Numbered from the stretch's first letter, positions 17,858-26,446 are shown. The stretch is 64,000 nucleotides of DNA from Rugamonas aquatica (GCF_009380215.1 NZ_WHUG01000009.1:62001-126000); one strand, 5' to 3'. Notes: a model not told the origin generated them from the sequence alone. A program made the numbers and translations.

Positions 17858-18831
17858 AGCGCGAGCACCATGCCGCCCAGGCTCAACCCGGCTGCAGTGC
17901 CAATCAGCAGCAACCTGCTGCCCGTGCTGGCGCGCTGCCCGTCCAACGCGTGGTGCAGGGCGCTGGGCATCGAGGCCGCCACCTGGTTGCCGTGCCGCGC
18001 ATAGATGTCCACCATGCGCTCCGGCGCGATCCCCAACTGGCGGCGCATGTGCTCGATGCCCAGGTGGCTGGCCTGGTGCGGCACCACGAGGTCGATATCG
18101 GCCAGTGTGACGCCGGCGTCGCACAACAGGTCTGCGACGAAGGCGCCCATGTGCTGCGACGCCAGGCGGAACACGCCCTTGCCATCCATCTGGAACAGGT
18201 AGTCGGCGGGCACCGCGGCGGTACGCGGGTTGTGCGCCGTGCCGCCGCCTCGAATCTGGCACAGCCGCGCGCCTTCGGGATAGGTGGCATAGCGGAAGCT
18301 CTCGATGCCGCCGCCGGCGCCGCGCTCCAGGATGATCGCTGCCGCGCCGTCGCCAAAGATCAGCGACGCCTCCGGCGCGTCCCAGTCGATGCCGCGCGAT
18401 GCCAGATCGACCGCGACAACCGCTATGCGACGGTACTGCTGGTCAGCCAGCATGCCGGCCGCCAGACGCAGGGCCACCAGGAAGCTCAGGCAACTGGCGT
18501 TGACGTCGAAGGCCGGCACCCCCGCTGGCACGCCGGCATGCTGCGCGATGAATACTGCGGTGGCCGGTATCGCTTGCTCAGGCACGGCGCACGCTCCTAT
18601 CACCAGATCCAAGCCCGCCGGCGCCAGATCGGCGCGCCGCAACGCATCCTGCAGGGCCTGCGCGCCCAGCCTGCTCTGTCTCAGGCTGCCGTCGGCGAAA
18701 TAGCGCTGCGCGACCCCACTGCGGGATTCACAGTAGCCGCGCGCATGGTGCAGCATGCTATCGAGTTCGCCGCTGGTGACGCAGTTGTCGGGCAAGGCGA
18801 CGCCACTGGAACGTATGCGCAGCGGTATCAT
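17854..18831 (-). CDS. 3-oxoacyl-ACP synthase III-like condensing enzyme
   Basis: A 325-residue thiolase-fold protein of the KASIII (FabH/OleA-like) group. The catalytic triad is complete: Cys114 in VNASCLSFL, His252 in VPHQAS and Asn282 in RHGNQVAASMPSALH. The C-terminal glycine motif GTAAGLSLGGMVL is normal. The first gene of a six-gene operon in which every junction overlaps or nearly touches. I chose ATG 18831, preceded by AAGG; an upstream GTG at 18858 is an alternative. Family members join two acyl chains; it could make a long-chain beta-keto intermediate or a keto-lipid (inference). Confidence 0.88.
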   Translation of the reverse strand: MIPLRIRSSGVALPDNCVTSGELDSMLHHARGYCESRSGVAQRYFADGSLRQSRLGAQALQDALRRADLAPAGLDLVIGACAVPEQAIPATAVFIAQHAGVPAGVPAFDVNASCLSFLVALRLAAGMLADQQYRRIAVVAVDLASRGIDWDAPEASLIFGDGAAAIILERGAGGGIESFRYATYPEGARLCQIRGGGTAHNPRTAAVPADYLFQMDGKGVFRLASQHMGAFVADLLCDAGVTLADIDLVVPHQASHLGIEHMRRQLGIAPERMVDIYARHGNQVAASMPSALHHALDGQRASTGSRLLLIGTAAGLSLGGMVLAL

Positions 18832-18998
18832 GGCCAAGCCTTGCTGGTGCCGCGCCACTGTTGCTGATGTTGGTGATGATATTCCATGTCGGCAAGCCTC
18901 CTTGGTATTGCAAGGTAATCCGTTCCTGCGAACAATATTTGCGTTAAGTCGCGCAGGAGCAAGGCGGGGCCCTCAAGTGCCTACGCGTTTGATCCAGC

Positions 18999-19640
18999 TC
19001 AATTGCCCGGCGGATAGGCGCGCCGGTGGTAGTTCGCCAGCCCCCACCACGCCAGCGAGGGCATCAGCAACGGCAGGCAGGGCAGCAGGGGCGCAGGCAG
19101 CGGCCGCGGCCATACCAGCAATACCACCACCATGCAAAGCGCGAGTGCCGACAGCAGCACGCACAAACCAAACACCTCGGCGTTGTGCTGCTTGAACCGA
19201 AGACTCTTGAGCAGCCGCAGCGTCGCGCCGTCCATCACTGCCGCCGCCAGCAGCACGCCAGCCAGCGGCAGCACCTGCAGCACCGTGCATGCGCGATAGA
19301 AGGCCAGCACAAACTGCGCGCCAAAGGCCCTGGTGTAGTTGTTATGTAATACTGAACCCGCCAGATTGACGCCTGCCCGCGCCAAGGCCTGCTGGCCCTG
19401 GTTTTGGCCGGCAGCCGGCCCGGCGGGCATAACGGTGTTGGCCTGCGCTGCCGCCCGGTGGTCGATGCCTTGGGCTCTCTGCATGATCCGGTCGGCATCC
19501 TCGTCGTCCCAGAAGGTCGACGACCGTTCCTGCTCCATCATGAGCACTACGCGATACTCGCCGGCGCCGTGGCGTGTTGGCAGGTAGAGCACCATCAGTC
19601 CCATTACCAGCAGCGCGGCTACCACCAGATAGCGGCTCAT
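18999..19640 (-). CDS. DUF4400-type ICE membrane protein
   Basis: A 213-residue protein with an N-terminal membrane segment (MSRYLVVAALLVMGLMVLYLP) and three more hydrophobic segments towards the C-terminus. Its shape and position immediately after traD match the DUF4400 family found in integrating conjugative elements of the SXT/PFGI-1 type, thought to belong to the transfer apparatus. The ATG overlaps the traD stop as ATGA. The central region (roughly residues 45-80) is hydrophilic and glutamine-rich, as in relatives. The exact role in transfer is unknown. Confidence 0.72.
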   Translation of the reverse strand: MSRYLVVAALLVMGLMVLYLPTRHGAGEYRVVLMMEQERSSTFWDDEDADRIMQRAQGIDHRAAAQANTVMPAGPAAGQNQGQQALARAGVNLAGSVLHNNYTRAFGAQFVLAFYRACTVLQVLPLAGVLLAAAVMDGATLRLLKSLRFKQHNAEVFGLCVLLSALALCMVVVLLVWPRPLPAPLLPCLPLLMPSLAWWGLANYHRRAYPPGN

Positions 19641-21520
19641 GAAGCACACTCCGGATCCGGCATCCCGGTGTCGAGGATAGCGACGCGCCCCTTGTAGATA
19701 TGTCCCCCGCTCACGCTGGCAAAGTACTCAAGGTTGGGCAGCCTGCCGAACATCGCCGGAGGTACGAGCGGCGCGGCAGTTTCCGCTACCATCGCGGCGT
19801 TGCCAACGCCGAAATCGCCGATGTGCGTGTCCATGCCCTCGGACATGGCCACGCGCACGTCGTGCACGTGCGTCTCGCCGAATTCCTCGGACAGCCACTG
19901 CTGCGTCTGCATGTCACGGGTACGGAACACCATCATGTTCTGCAGATTGCCAAGCACCATCAACGCCGCCTCCACGCTGCCCATCACGAACGCCATGTCG
20001 TTAACCGTTTGCATCGCCAGCGTCGACCAGATCCGGCCCTCCGAGCCCTTGTTGAGGATTTCGATCAATGGACGATTGATCACATTGCTGACCTCATCGA
20101 CAAAGAGCGAGATGCGCGGCCCCACACCCAGGTTGTAGCGCACCCCCGCCCGTGCGGCGAGGTCGGCCAGCGCCAGGCCGGCTATGGCGCGCGCCACCGA
20201 AGGATCCGGCAGTGAATCGAGACACAGGTACAGAACGTGCCCGCCGCGCTCCATCTTTTCATAGTTCATTATGGGGCGGGCGTCGTCGGCATCGAAAGCA
20301 TCGGGCGACAGCGTGAGGCCCAGGTCGCCCGAGGTCAACATGGACAATATGGGAAGTAAATTGGCGGTGATCTTCTGGTAGTGCTCCCTATCATGGCGAA
20401 ACACCCGTACCTGGGCATCGATCGACTTGGACCCGCTCACCGCACCCACTCTCTTTTCGTAATATTCCACCAGTGCCATCAGTTCCGCGGTGGCGGCGCT
20501 GGTGGGAGCGCGCAGCTCGCCGCGCGCGGCACGCTGCAGCAAGCGCGCCATGTCAGGCTGGCGCCGCCAATGCGGCCCGATGGTGTTCTCATAGAACCGG
20601 CGCAGCGACTCTTCCAGCAGCGGCTCGACGCCACGTTCGATATAGCGCGTCAACAGCGCCAGGTTGGGACGCTGCTCATTTTCGATCAGGCCGCACACCA
20701 CCACGTTCACGGCGTCCCACCCGAAGGAAGAAAACGCACCGCCCACATCGGGCGGCATTATGGCCTGAATGCGGGACGCGATTTCGGTCGGCTTTTGCCA
20801 GTTGAAGGTGAAGTCCAGCCGCACGCCCGTCTCCGGAAACGCCGGGTGGAACGACAGAAACGTATCCGCGCTGCGGAACTGCCGGCATGCGCGCTGTACC
20901 ACCCCGCGCAGACGCGCGGAATTTTTGGGATCGATCACCAGCACCACGTCTCCGCGCCTGATCGCCTGCGTCACCAGCATGCCCAGCGCCACGCCCTTGC
21001 CGGACTGCGGGGCGCCGACGATCAGGGTGCCGCCTTCGAAGTTGGCCAACGCCCTGTAAAGTGGTATCTCGTCCCGCTCGACGCCGTGCAGATACGGCAA
21101 GCCGGCCTGCGCATCCGGCTTGATCTCTGAGGACGGTCGGAACAGGCCGATCGCCCACTTCGGAACCAGCAGCTTGGTATAGTCGTCCTTGGCGACGTCT
21201 ATGAGCCGCTGCGCGTGGACCGGCTGCCACTCGAAGCCAAAGCCAAGGAACAGCTGATCCGGATCCGGAGTCAGCTGCACCATCTGCTCGAACGGCAGCA
21301 CCTGCATCGCCCGGCCCGACAGCGGCGCGCGCAGCGCCAGCACGCCCAGCGCCTGCCACATGCGCGCGACGGACATGGCCACAGCGAATACCGCCATAGG
21401 GGCACGGAGTACCCTGGGGCCATCCAGGACAGCCAGCGCCACCGCCGCTGCCGTCCAGGCGGAAGCCGGCCAAATCTCATATGCTCGCCGGAATGATCGT
21501 TCATACGGACGAGTCAACAT
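19637..21520 (-). CDS. traD: Conjugative coupling protein TraD (SXT/TOL type)
   Basis: A 627-residue VirD4/TraD-family ATPase, which links the relaxase-DNA complex to the type IV secretion channel. Two N-terminal hydrophobic stretches lie within residues ~18-65. The Walker A loop is GAPQSGKGV (169-177) and Walker B is VVLVIDPK; a second acidic motif ISLFVDEVSN and the glutamine of sensor-type MQTVND also fit. The start lies one base after the relaxase stop codon. The C-terminal tail is short. Motifs are intact, so it should be functional if a mating channel is encoded elsewhere. Confidence 0.9.
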   Translation of the reverse strand: MLTRPYERSFRRAYEIWPASAWTAAAVALAVLDGPRVLRAPMAVFAVAMSVARMWQALGVLALRAPLSGRAMQVLPFEQMVQLTPDPDQLFLGFGFEWQPVHAQRLIDVAKDDYTKLLVPKWAIGLFRPSSEIKPDAQAGLPYLHGVERDEIPLYRALANFEGGTLIVGAPQSGKGVALGMLVTQAIRRGDVVLVIDPKNSARLRGVVQRACRQFRSADTFLSFHPAFPETGVRLDFTFNWQKPTEIASRIQAIMPPDVGGAFSSFGWDAVNVVVCGLIENEQRPNLALLTRYIERGVEPLLEESLRRFYENTIGPHWRRQPDMARLLQRAARGELRAPTSAATAELMALVEYYEKRVGAVSGSKSIDAQVRVFRHDREHYQKITANLLPILSMLTSGDLGLTLSPDAFDADDARPIMNYEKMERGGHVLYLCLDSLPDPSVARAIAGLALADLAARAGVRYNLGVGPRISLFVDEVSNVINRPLIEILNKGSEGRIWSTLAMQTVNDMAFVMGSVEAALMVLGNLQNMMVFRTRDMQTQQWLSEEFGETHVHDVRVAMSEGMDTHIGDFGVGNAAMVAETAAPLVPPAMFGRLPNLEYFASVSGGHIYKGRVAILDTGMPDPECAS

Positions 21521-21521
21521 A

Positions 21522-23306
21522 TCATGCCTCCGGCGTCAGCCTCGGGTTCGCCGGGCCGCCGTGCGGCAAACCGTCAACCCAGGCGGGGGCCAGCACCAGA
21601 CCGGCTTGCTCCACACCGCCGAACTCCACTTGCCATACCGCGCCGCCCGCCGTGCTCCCGACCACCAGCATGCCGGCGTCGTGCAGCGCGCGCTGCACCT
21701 GGCCGGGATCGCAATGCCGCTGTTCCAGCGAAGTCATCGGTATGAACACCCCATGCGCCACCACCCTGCACTGAGGCTGCCCAGGTCCGTTGAGCGTCTC
21801 GATCAGCTGAGCGAGCGGTTGGGCGACCGCGGCGACCAAGCCCAATGGCGCCATCAGCACCACGCGCCCGCCGTCGTCGGCCGCCATCACCGAAATCGTC
21901 GACGGCGGCAGCGCCGCTTCGCACTCGTCGCCGGCCTCGGGACCCGGCTCCACCACGTTGGCCGGCCCCGGCACCGCATGAAGGAAGGGGATGGTCCGCT
22001 GTGCCTGCTGCTCGGCGGGAACCGGTTTGCGCCCGGCCGGTTTGCTTCGCCCCTGTCCCGCAGCAGCAGCCGCGCCGCCGGTGGCGACGACTATCGACCG
22101 CCCCAGCGGCGCAGGATGGGGTTCAGTTGAGGAAAGCAGCAATGCCGGATGGGCCAGTTTGATCGCCTCCTGAGGTTGGGCCGCCTCCGGCAGGCACACC
22201 AGCCAGGTGCTGAGCGTATCGCTGCGCGGCTCGACCACGCCGGCGTCGAGCAGTATTTCCAGGATGGTCTCAGGCACCTTGGGGATGCCGGGCCAGCCCT
22301 CGCTGTCGAGCAAGCGCGCGACATCGGCCACCGCCTGCGGCCACAGAATGAACATCCCGTCCTGCGCGAGCCACAGGCGTGACGACGGCGCATTGAGCAT
22401 CCACCCCTGATCCGAGCCAGCCAGGCGACGCAAGGCGTCAACCAGGTAGCGCTCCAGGTGCGCCCCCAGTTGCGGTTTGCCATAACGGTCGGCGCTCGCC
22501 TGCAGGTTGCGGTTGATCACAACTGCCACTGCACGGCGCACCAACTCGTCCACAATGTTGTGATCGCGCAGACCAGGAATCCCACCGACGGCGGCCAGCA
22601 TGTGCGGCACGACCACCATATTCTCGTGGCTCAGATATTGCAGCACGCTGGCGTCGACAATATACGGCAGAGCGAACAGCCCACCTGCGCGCGACTCGCG
22701 CGGCTGGCTTACCCAGCGCACGAAACAGCGGTCAGCATTGCGCCTGGCCAGCCATTCGGTCAACGGCACCATATATGCCGGCCACTTCGCACCGCCGCCG
22801 TCACTCACCACGATATGGCTGAGGACACGATGCACCTCCGAGCACAAGCCCGCTATCAGCGTTGCGCGCCGCCAACGTGGCTCCAGGATGCGACGTCCGC
22901 TGATCGTGCTGCGGCCGCCAAAGATCTTGCCATCCGTGCCCTGCAGCGCGAAGAATCCCACTTCCAGGCCCATACGGAACAATCCGCCAGCGTCGTTGAA
23001 GTAGTTATCCGGCGTGGCCGGCAACACGTTCACGAAGGCCGCGTACGAGCGCACCAGGCTCAGCACGTCGCGCTCGAACGTGGCCCCGTCGCATCCGTAG
23101 GCCAGTTTGAGCTGTGCCAGCAATTCCCCGTTGGCGGCCAGGATGGCGTCGGGCGCTTGCGCCGTCAGGCCGGGATCGGCGGATGGGTAGACGAAGCCGG
23201 GCGCGGACGGGGTCGCTCCGGCGGCGGGACTGGCCGCGCCGGAGGCTGGGGTGGCAGGTGGCGCGGTACTCCGGCGCCAGCCGCCGAGCAAGGGAGGTAA
23301 TTCCAT
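21522..23306 (-). CDS. traI: TraI_2/MobH-type conjugative relaxase-like protein
   Basis: A 594-residue protein directly upstream of traD. After a Pro/Ala-rich N-terminus, residues ~70-210 resemble the TraI_2 domain: LPATPDNYFNDAGGLFRMGLEV (split here: GGLFRMGLEV at 107-116) and AGLCSEVHR (152-160). In classic MobH relaxases these places hold an HD-type histidine and HDxGK motif; here the usual histidine of LxHTLEV is methionine and the HD pair is SEVH. The C-terminal half has a linker and a globular domain of the DUF1528 type. The start at 23306 has AGGAG nine bases upstream. It would nick oriT and pilot the strand, unless the altered site has changed its role. Confidence 0.75.
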   Translation of the reverse strand: MELPPLLGGWRRSTAPPATPASGAASPAAGATPSAPGFVYPSADPGLTAQAPDAILAANGELLAQLKLAYGCDGATFERDVLSLVRSYAAFVNVLPATPDNYFNDAGGLFRMGLEVGFFALQGTDGKIFGGRSTISGRRILEPRWRRATLIAGLCSEVHRVLSHIVVSDGGGAKWPAYMVPLTEWLARRNADRCFVRWVSQPRESRAGGLFALPYIVDASVLQYLSHENMVVVPHMLAAVGGIPGLRDHNIVDELVRRAVAVVINRNLQASADRYGKPQLGAHLERYLVDALRRLAGSDQGWMLNAPSSRLWLAQDGMFILWPQAVADVARLLDSEGWPGIPKVPETILEILLDAGVVEPRSDTLSTWLVCLPEAAQPQEAIKLAHPALLLSSTEPHPAPLGRSIVVATGGAAAAAGQGRSKPAGRKPVPAEQQAQRTIPFLHAVPGPANVVEPGPEAGDECEAALPPSTISVMAADDGGRVVLMAPLGLVAAVAQPLAQLIETLNGPGQPQCRVVAHGVFIPMTSLEQRHCDPGQVQRALHDAGMLVVGSTAGGAVWQVEFGGVEQAGLVLAPAWVDGLPHGGPANPRLTPEA

Positions 23307-23374
23307 GGCCGGACTCCTGGGAGCCGCCACTATCGCAAGCCCACTGTCGGGTGTCCAACCGATACCCCCGAGTT

Positions 23375-24031
23375 TCAGGGGGGTGTTTCAGCACGGGGCT
23401 CGACAAAGGCGCGCTGCACCCACGTCACCACAGCCTCGGGCAAGCGGACCAAGCGGATCCGTCGTGGCCTGCGCATCCGTGGCGCCCGCCTGTGTCGGGC
23501 CTGATAGCCGCAATAGGTGCACAGCAGTGCGTCGTTGCGGATGTCGGTGGTCTGCCGCAAATAGCTGACGCCGCACCGGCCGCATCGCTCCAAGCGGCAC
23601 ATCGTCTCCTGCCCCCACCATCCGAAGCAGCAACGGACCAGTGCCAGCGCGACCGGAAACGCCAGTTGCTCCGGCACCGGCGTCAGTTCGCGATAGCGCC
23701 GAAACGCCTCCAATACGGTCCGCCCCGGCGATTGCCCGGCCACGCCCATGCGCTGCACTGCATCGAGAAAAATGGCGGCCTGCATCCGCCGCATGCTGCT
23801 GGCGCGTTCCAACCAGCGCTCGATTTTGAAGGGTGGGCCCAGCGGATTGCTGCGGCCCGCGCGTTCCAGCACCGCGCGGACCTTTTCGGCCGGCAAGCCG
23901 ATGACTACGGTGATATCGCGGCTGTGCACACTGAGTCCTATGAACTGCTCCGCCAACCAATATGCGTCGCTGCACTCTGCCCGCGGCGGTCCATGGCCGT
24001 CAAAACCGCCGGTATCCGTAACCTTGTCCAT
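23375..24031 (-). CDS. FlhC-like transcriptional activator (SetC/AcaC type)
   Basis: A 218-residue protein with the FlhC layout: an alpha-helical N-terminal domain and a four-cysteine zinc site near the C-terminus (Cys150 and Cys153 in CGRCGVSYL; Cys171 and Cys174 in CTYCGY). The preceding gene is FlhD-like and ends four bases before this ATG, as in flhDC pairs. FlhDC-type regulators of SXT and IncA/C elements (SetDC, AcaDC) switch on conjugation operons. Lying just upstream of traI and traD, this pair probably controls transfer of the element rather than flagella (inference). Confidence 0.8.
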   Translation of the reverse strand: MDKVTDTGGFDGHGPPRAECSDAYWLAEQFIGLSVHSRDITVVIGLPAEKVRAVLERAGRSNPLGPPFKIERWLERASSMRRMQAAIFLDAVQRMGVAGQSPGRTVLEAFRRYRELTPVPEQLAFPVALALVRCCFGWWGQETMCRLERCGRCGVSYLRQTTDIRNDALLCTYCGYQARHRRAPRMRRPRRIRLVRLPEAVVTWVQRAFVEPRAETPP

Positions 24032-24033
24032 GT

Positions 24034-24378
24034 TTAACGCCCGGCCGCCGCAACGGGCTTGCGCCGGTCCGGCTGTGGCGGGGACCACTGCGACGGCGCG
24101 GGATCGGCCAATAGCGTGCGCAGCTGGCGCACGTGGCCAGGCGCCTGCACCAACTCACAGAAGTCGCTCCGTAACTGGAACAGCGGTCCGCTGCGAAAGG
24201 AGTCCACCAGGCGCATCAAATCGGCCGTACTAAGCTGACGTAAGCAGCGCAACTGCGGTTCGCTGAGCCTGAACAAGTAGCAGGCGGAAGTTCCGTCGCG
24301 CAGCACATTGGCGTGCAAGGCCGACAAGCCCACCAGATTGAATAGCTGCACATCCGTCACCGCCAACATCTTCTCCAT
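24034..24378 (-). CDS. FlhD-like transcriptional activator (SetD/AcaD type)
   Basis: A 114-residue protein, the usual length of FlhD. The core pattern ACYLFRLSEPQLRCLRQLS followed by DLMRLVDS and LFQLR corresponds to the FlhD dimer core (AMFRLGIS...L..LTLPQ...HFRF). I chose ATG 24378 because GAGGGAG precedes it; an ATG at 24411 would add eleven residues. It is cotranscribed with the FlhC-like gene and probably forms a heteromeric DNA-binding complex with it. The C-terminal tail is basic and proline-rich. Confidence 0.75.
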   Translation of the reverse strand: MEKMLAVTDVQLFNLVGLSALHANVLRDGTSACYLFRLSEPQLRCLRQLSTADLMRLVDSFRSGPLFQLRSDFCELVQAPGHVRQLRTLLADPAPSQWSPPQPDRRKPVAAAGR

Positions 24379-24554
24379 CACGAACTCCCTCAACGCATCC
24401 TGCAAGTGCATTTTCCGCTATGCACACATTATTGCCCCCTTGACTAGCTGCGTGCTGAGATCGCGCAAATGGCAACGATTCACCGGGGGCCGGTTCGACG
24501 CCAGCACTGTCGAGGCGCAAAGTACAAACGACCGTCGCGGACTACCGCGTTGAA

Positions 24555-24580
24555 CAAAAAAAGGGGCCGCCGGCCCCTTT
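24555..24580 (-). terminator. Intrinsic terminator before the flhDC-like pair
   Basis: A perfect 9-bp stem (AAAGGGGCC at 24560-24568 with GGCCCCTTT at 24572-24580, loop of three) followed on the minus strand by a run of T (A-run 24555-24562 on the plus strand). It ends the small-gene operon that finishes at 24656 and separates it from the regulator/transfer operon. Confidence 0.85.
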
Positions 24581-24655
24581 GCGCCGCGACTTGCGCGGTC
24601 AATCCAGATCAAATGCGCTGCGCAGGCTCCTGGCCGGCGAGCGCGCCCATCCCCG

Positions 24656-25099
24656 CTACATATCCTGGTGAACCACCAAGCAGTCCAGGCGTTTGCGGCG
24701 GGCCTCCTCAAGCAATGGCCGCAACACAGCGGGGGCCTCCGGCAGCTCACGCGCGAGGTTCACGCCGAACTCACGTATGCCGTCCTCACCGTTGTGCCGA
24801 TGCTGCCAGCTCGCCGCCGATGCAAACCATCGCCAGGCACTCTGCCAGGCATCAACGTCGCTTTCCTCCACCACCGTCCGCAGCGACACGAAAGCCACCA
24901 GTCCCAGGCTGCTCGGATGTAGCAGGTCGCCATCCTGGTACCGGCGCGCCCACGCCCGATCGGCCAACTCGTCGATCGCGGCACAGGCAAGCCTGGCCTG
25001 GGTCTCGCAGTCGTCGTCTTCCTGCGCCTCCGGCACCAGTTGCAGCTGCAACAGGAGTCCGTACACCTCATCGGAGAAATCGCTTGCGGACCAGGTCAC
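24656..25099 (-). CDS. Hypothetical protein
   Basis: A 147-residue acidic, tryptophan-rich soluble protein. The start is a GTG at 25099 with GGGGAGGTCATC upstream, and it overlaps the stop of the preceding gene (GTGA). It is the last gene before the terminator at 24555-24580. The sequence TWSASDFSDEVYGLLLQLQ and the repeated WQSAWRWFASAASWQ suggest an all-helical fold. Family not recognised. Confidence 0.6.
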   Translation of the reverse strand: MTWSASDFSDEVYGLLLQLQLVPEAQEDDDCETQARLACAAIDELADRAWARRYQDGDLLHPSSLGLVAFVSLRTVVEESDVDAWQSAWRWFASAASWQHRHNGEDGIREFGVNLARELPEAPAVLRPLLEEARRKRLDCLVVHQDM

Positions 25100-25500
25100 G
25101 ATGACCTCCCCGATTCCGGCTCGCCAATCTTGCGGGCCTGCGCGATGATCTCCATGCGGCAGCAGTGAGAATCCAGAATGCCATCGGAAGGCTGTTTGCA
25201 CTCCGCATGGGCTGCAACGTCAGTTGTGCCGTAGCTCCAGATGCCTGGCTTGGCAACGTGGCGGACAGACGGCGCAGAGTTGCCGCCGTACGTCAACGCC
25301 GCCGACTCGATGGCCGGCACACTATATGCTGCGTCAAGTGGCCGCTGGCGGCACGACAGCGCCATGCGACCATAGAGCAAATCCCCTGGTATCGGGCCGG
25401 CATGCACCACAGCCTCGTCCGTACTTAAACGGTATGCGAAGGCTCCGGAAAGATGCAGGGCCGACGGGGTTCGAACATTATTACAAGTATTTTCACTCAT
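25096..25500 (-). CDS. Hypothetical protein
   Basis: A 134-residue protein. Three ATG codons follow one another (25506, 25503, 25500); the last is best spaced from AGGAG. The product begins MSENTCNNVRTPSALHLSG. The stop overlaps the GTG start of the next gene. Predicted soluble; one HCC-type cysteine pair near the C-terminus. No recognised family. Confidence 0.55.
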   Translation of the reverse strand: MSENTCNNVRTPSALHLSGAFAYRLSTDEAVVHAGPIPGDLLYGRMALSCRQRPLDAAYSVPAIESAALTYGGNSAPSVRHVAKPGIWSYGTTDVAAHAECKQPSDGILDSHCCRMEIIAQARKIGEPESGRSS

Positions 25501-25612
25501 CATCATTCTCCTGTCGTGAATGAAACTGCCCCGTTTGGGACGGGTGGAGGATCGGGTGGCCACGACGACGGCTGCCTTGGCAGCCATGCGCCGTCGCCGA
25601 CAAGCGACGCGC

Positions 25613-26038
25613 CTAAAGCTGCCGCGCCAGCTCCATGAGCTCATCGGATTGAAATTCCTTGCCGAGGAAGCCTTCGTACTTCGCCGTTGTCAGGTAAAGA
25701 CGACACGGAATCCTGAAGTGCACAGAGCGACCGGGACCGACCCAATCGTGGTGAAAGAACCAGAACCGTCCGGCCAGAGTTTTGACCGTGCGGGTCAACG
25801 TCTCGCGCGCAATTGGCGGATTCAGACCACCGCTGAAGTCGGCACCGCCACCCTTCCAGAGATAGAACGACCCGGAAGGTGTCGTCTGCAGGGCGCCACC
25901 CCAGTCCCGGCCAAGGCGCTCCATTTCACCGGTGGGAAACAGCACGTAGTCTCCGCACAGCGGCGTTTCGATCAGGTCACGGGCCGCCATCCTGGCCAGC
26001 CGAAGACGCTCGTCTACTTCATCGAATTGAATCTTCAT
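25613..26038 (-). CDS. Hypothetical protein
   Basis: A 141-residue soluble protein beginning MKIQFDEVDERLRLARMAARD. It has an aromatic-rich middle (GSFYLWKGGGADFSGGLN, AGRFWFFHHDWVG) and an acidic-hydrophobic C-terminus. It lies in the chain of small minus-strand genes, 112 bp upstream of the next start. A single-stranded-DNA or recombination role would be a guess; I do not recognise it. Confidence 0.6.
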   Translation of the reverse strand: MKIQFDEVDERLRLARMAARDLIETPLCGDYVLFPTGEMERLGRDWGGALQTTPSGSFYLWKGGGADFSGGLNPPIARETLTRTVKTLAGRFWFFHHDWVGPGRSVHFRIPCRLYLTTAKYEGFLGKEFQSDELMELARQL

Positions 26039-26188
26039 TCACAGCTCCGTATCAATGCGCGGCGCCGCCCACCGGGCTGGACGCCCGCAGGGGGATCACC
26101 GGCAATCGCCGGACCGCTTCAACTATTCATCTGCACGACCTACCCATTACTGGCATCGGCTTGCGCCGCGCAGCGCGCTGCAGACGCC

Positions 26189-26446
26189 TCACTGCCACCA
26201 GCCCTGTGGGTCGGCTGCCTCGATTTCGGCCGGACACTGCTGGCCGTCGGCGGATGGCCTGAATCGTACGCAAAGACCGCCAGACGCATTCCACGCCGCG
26301 TTCTCGGCCACGATACCAAGGTGGCCGGCCACTGCATCCGCAATGGCGTCGGCGGCCAACTCTGCCATCGCCACCAGGCCGGCATAGTTGTGAACTTGCA
26401 GTGTCCCGGCCACTTCCAGCATGGCCTCAAGATTTAGAATTTTCAT
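26189..26446 (-). CDS. Hypothetical protein
   Basis: An 85-residue protein starting MKILNLEAMLEVAGTLQ with GAAGGAGTGAAGCG before the ATG. Its first half is an amphipathic alanine-rich helix (AELAADAIADAVAGHLG). The ATG overlaps the stop of the preceding frame as ATGA, so it belongs to the same transcript. Function unknown. Confidence 0.6.
   Translation of the reverse strand: MKILNLEAMLEVAGTLQVHNYAGLVAMAELAADAIADAVAGHLGIVAENAAWNASGGLCVRFRPSADGQQCPAEIEAADPQGWWQ

Noticed and set aside
13054-18831. Canonical oleABCD olefin cluster
   Set aside because: The adenylating enzyme is of the CapK/F390 type rather than OleC, there is no OleB-type alpha/beta hydrolase, and PAP2 and desaturase genes are extra. 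Only an analogy is claimed.
23375-24378. Flagellar flhDC
   Set aside because: No flagellar genes are present in the window and the pair sits at the head of conjugation genes, so a SetDC/AcaDC-type role is preferred.
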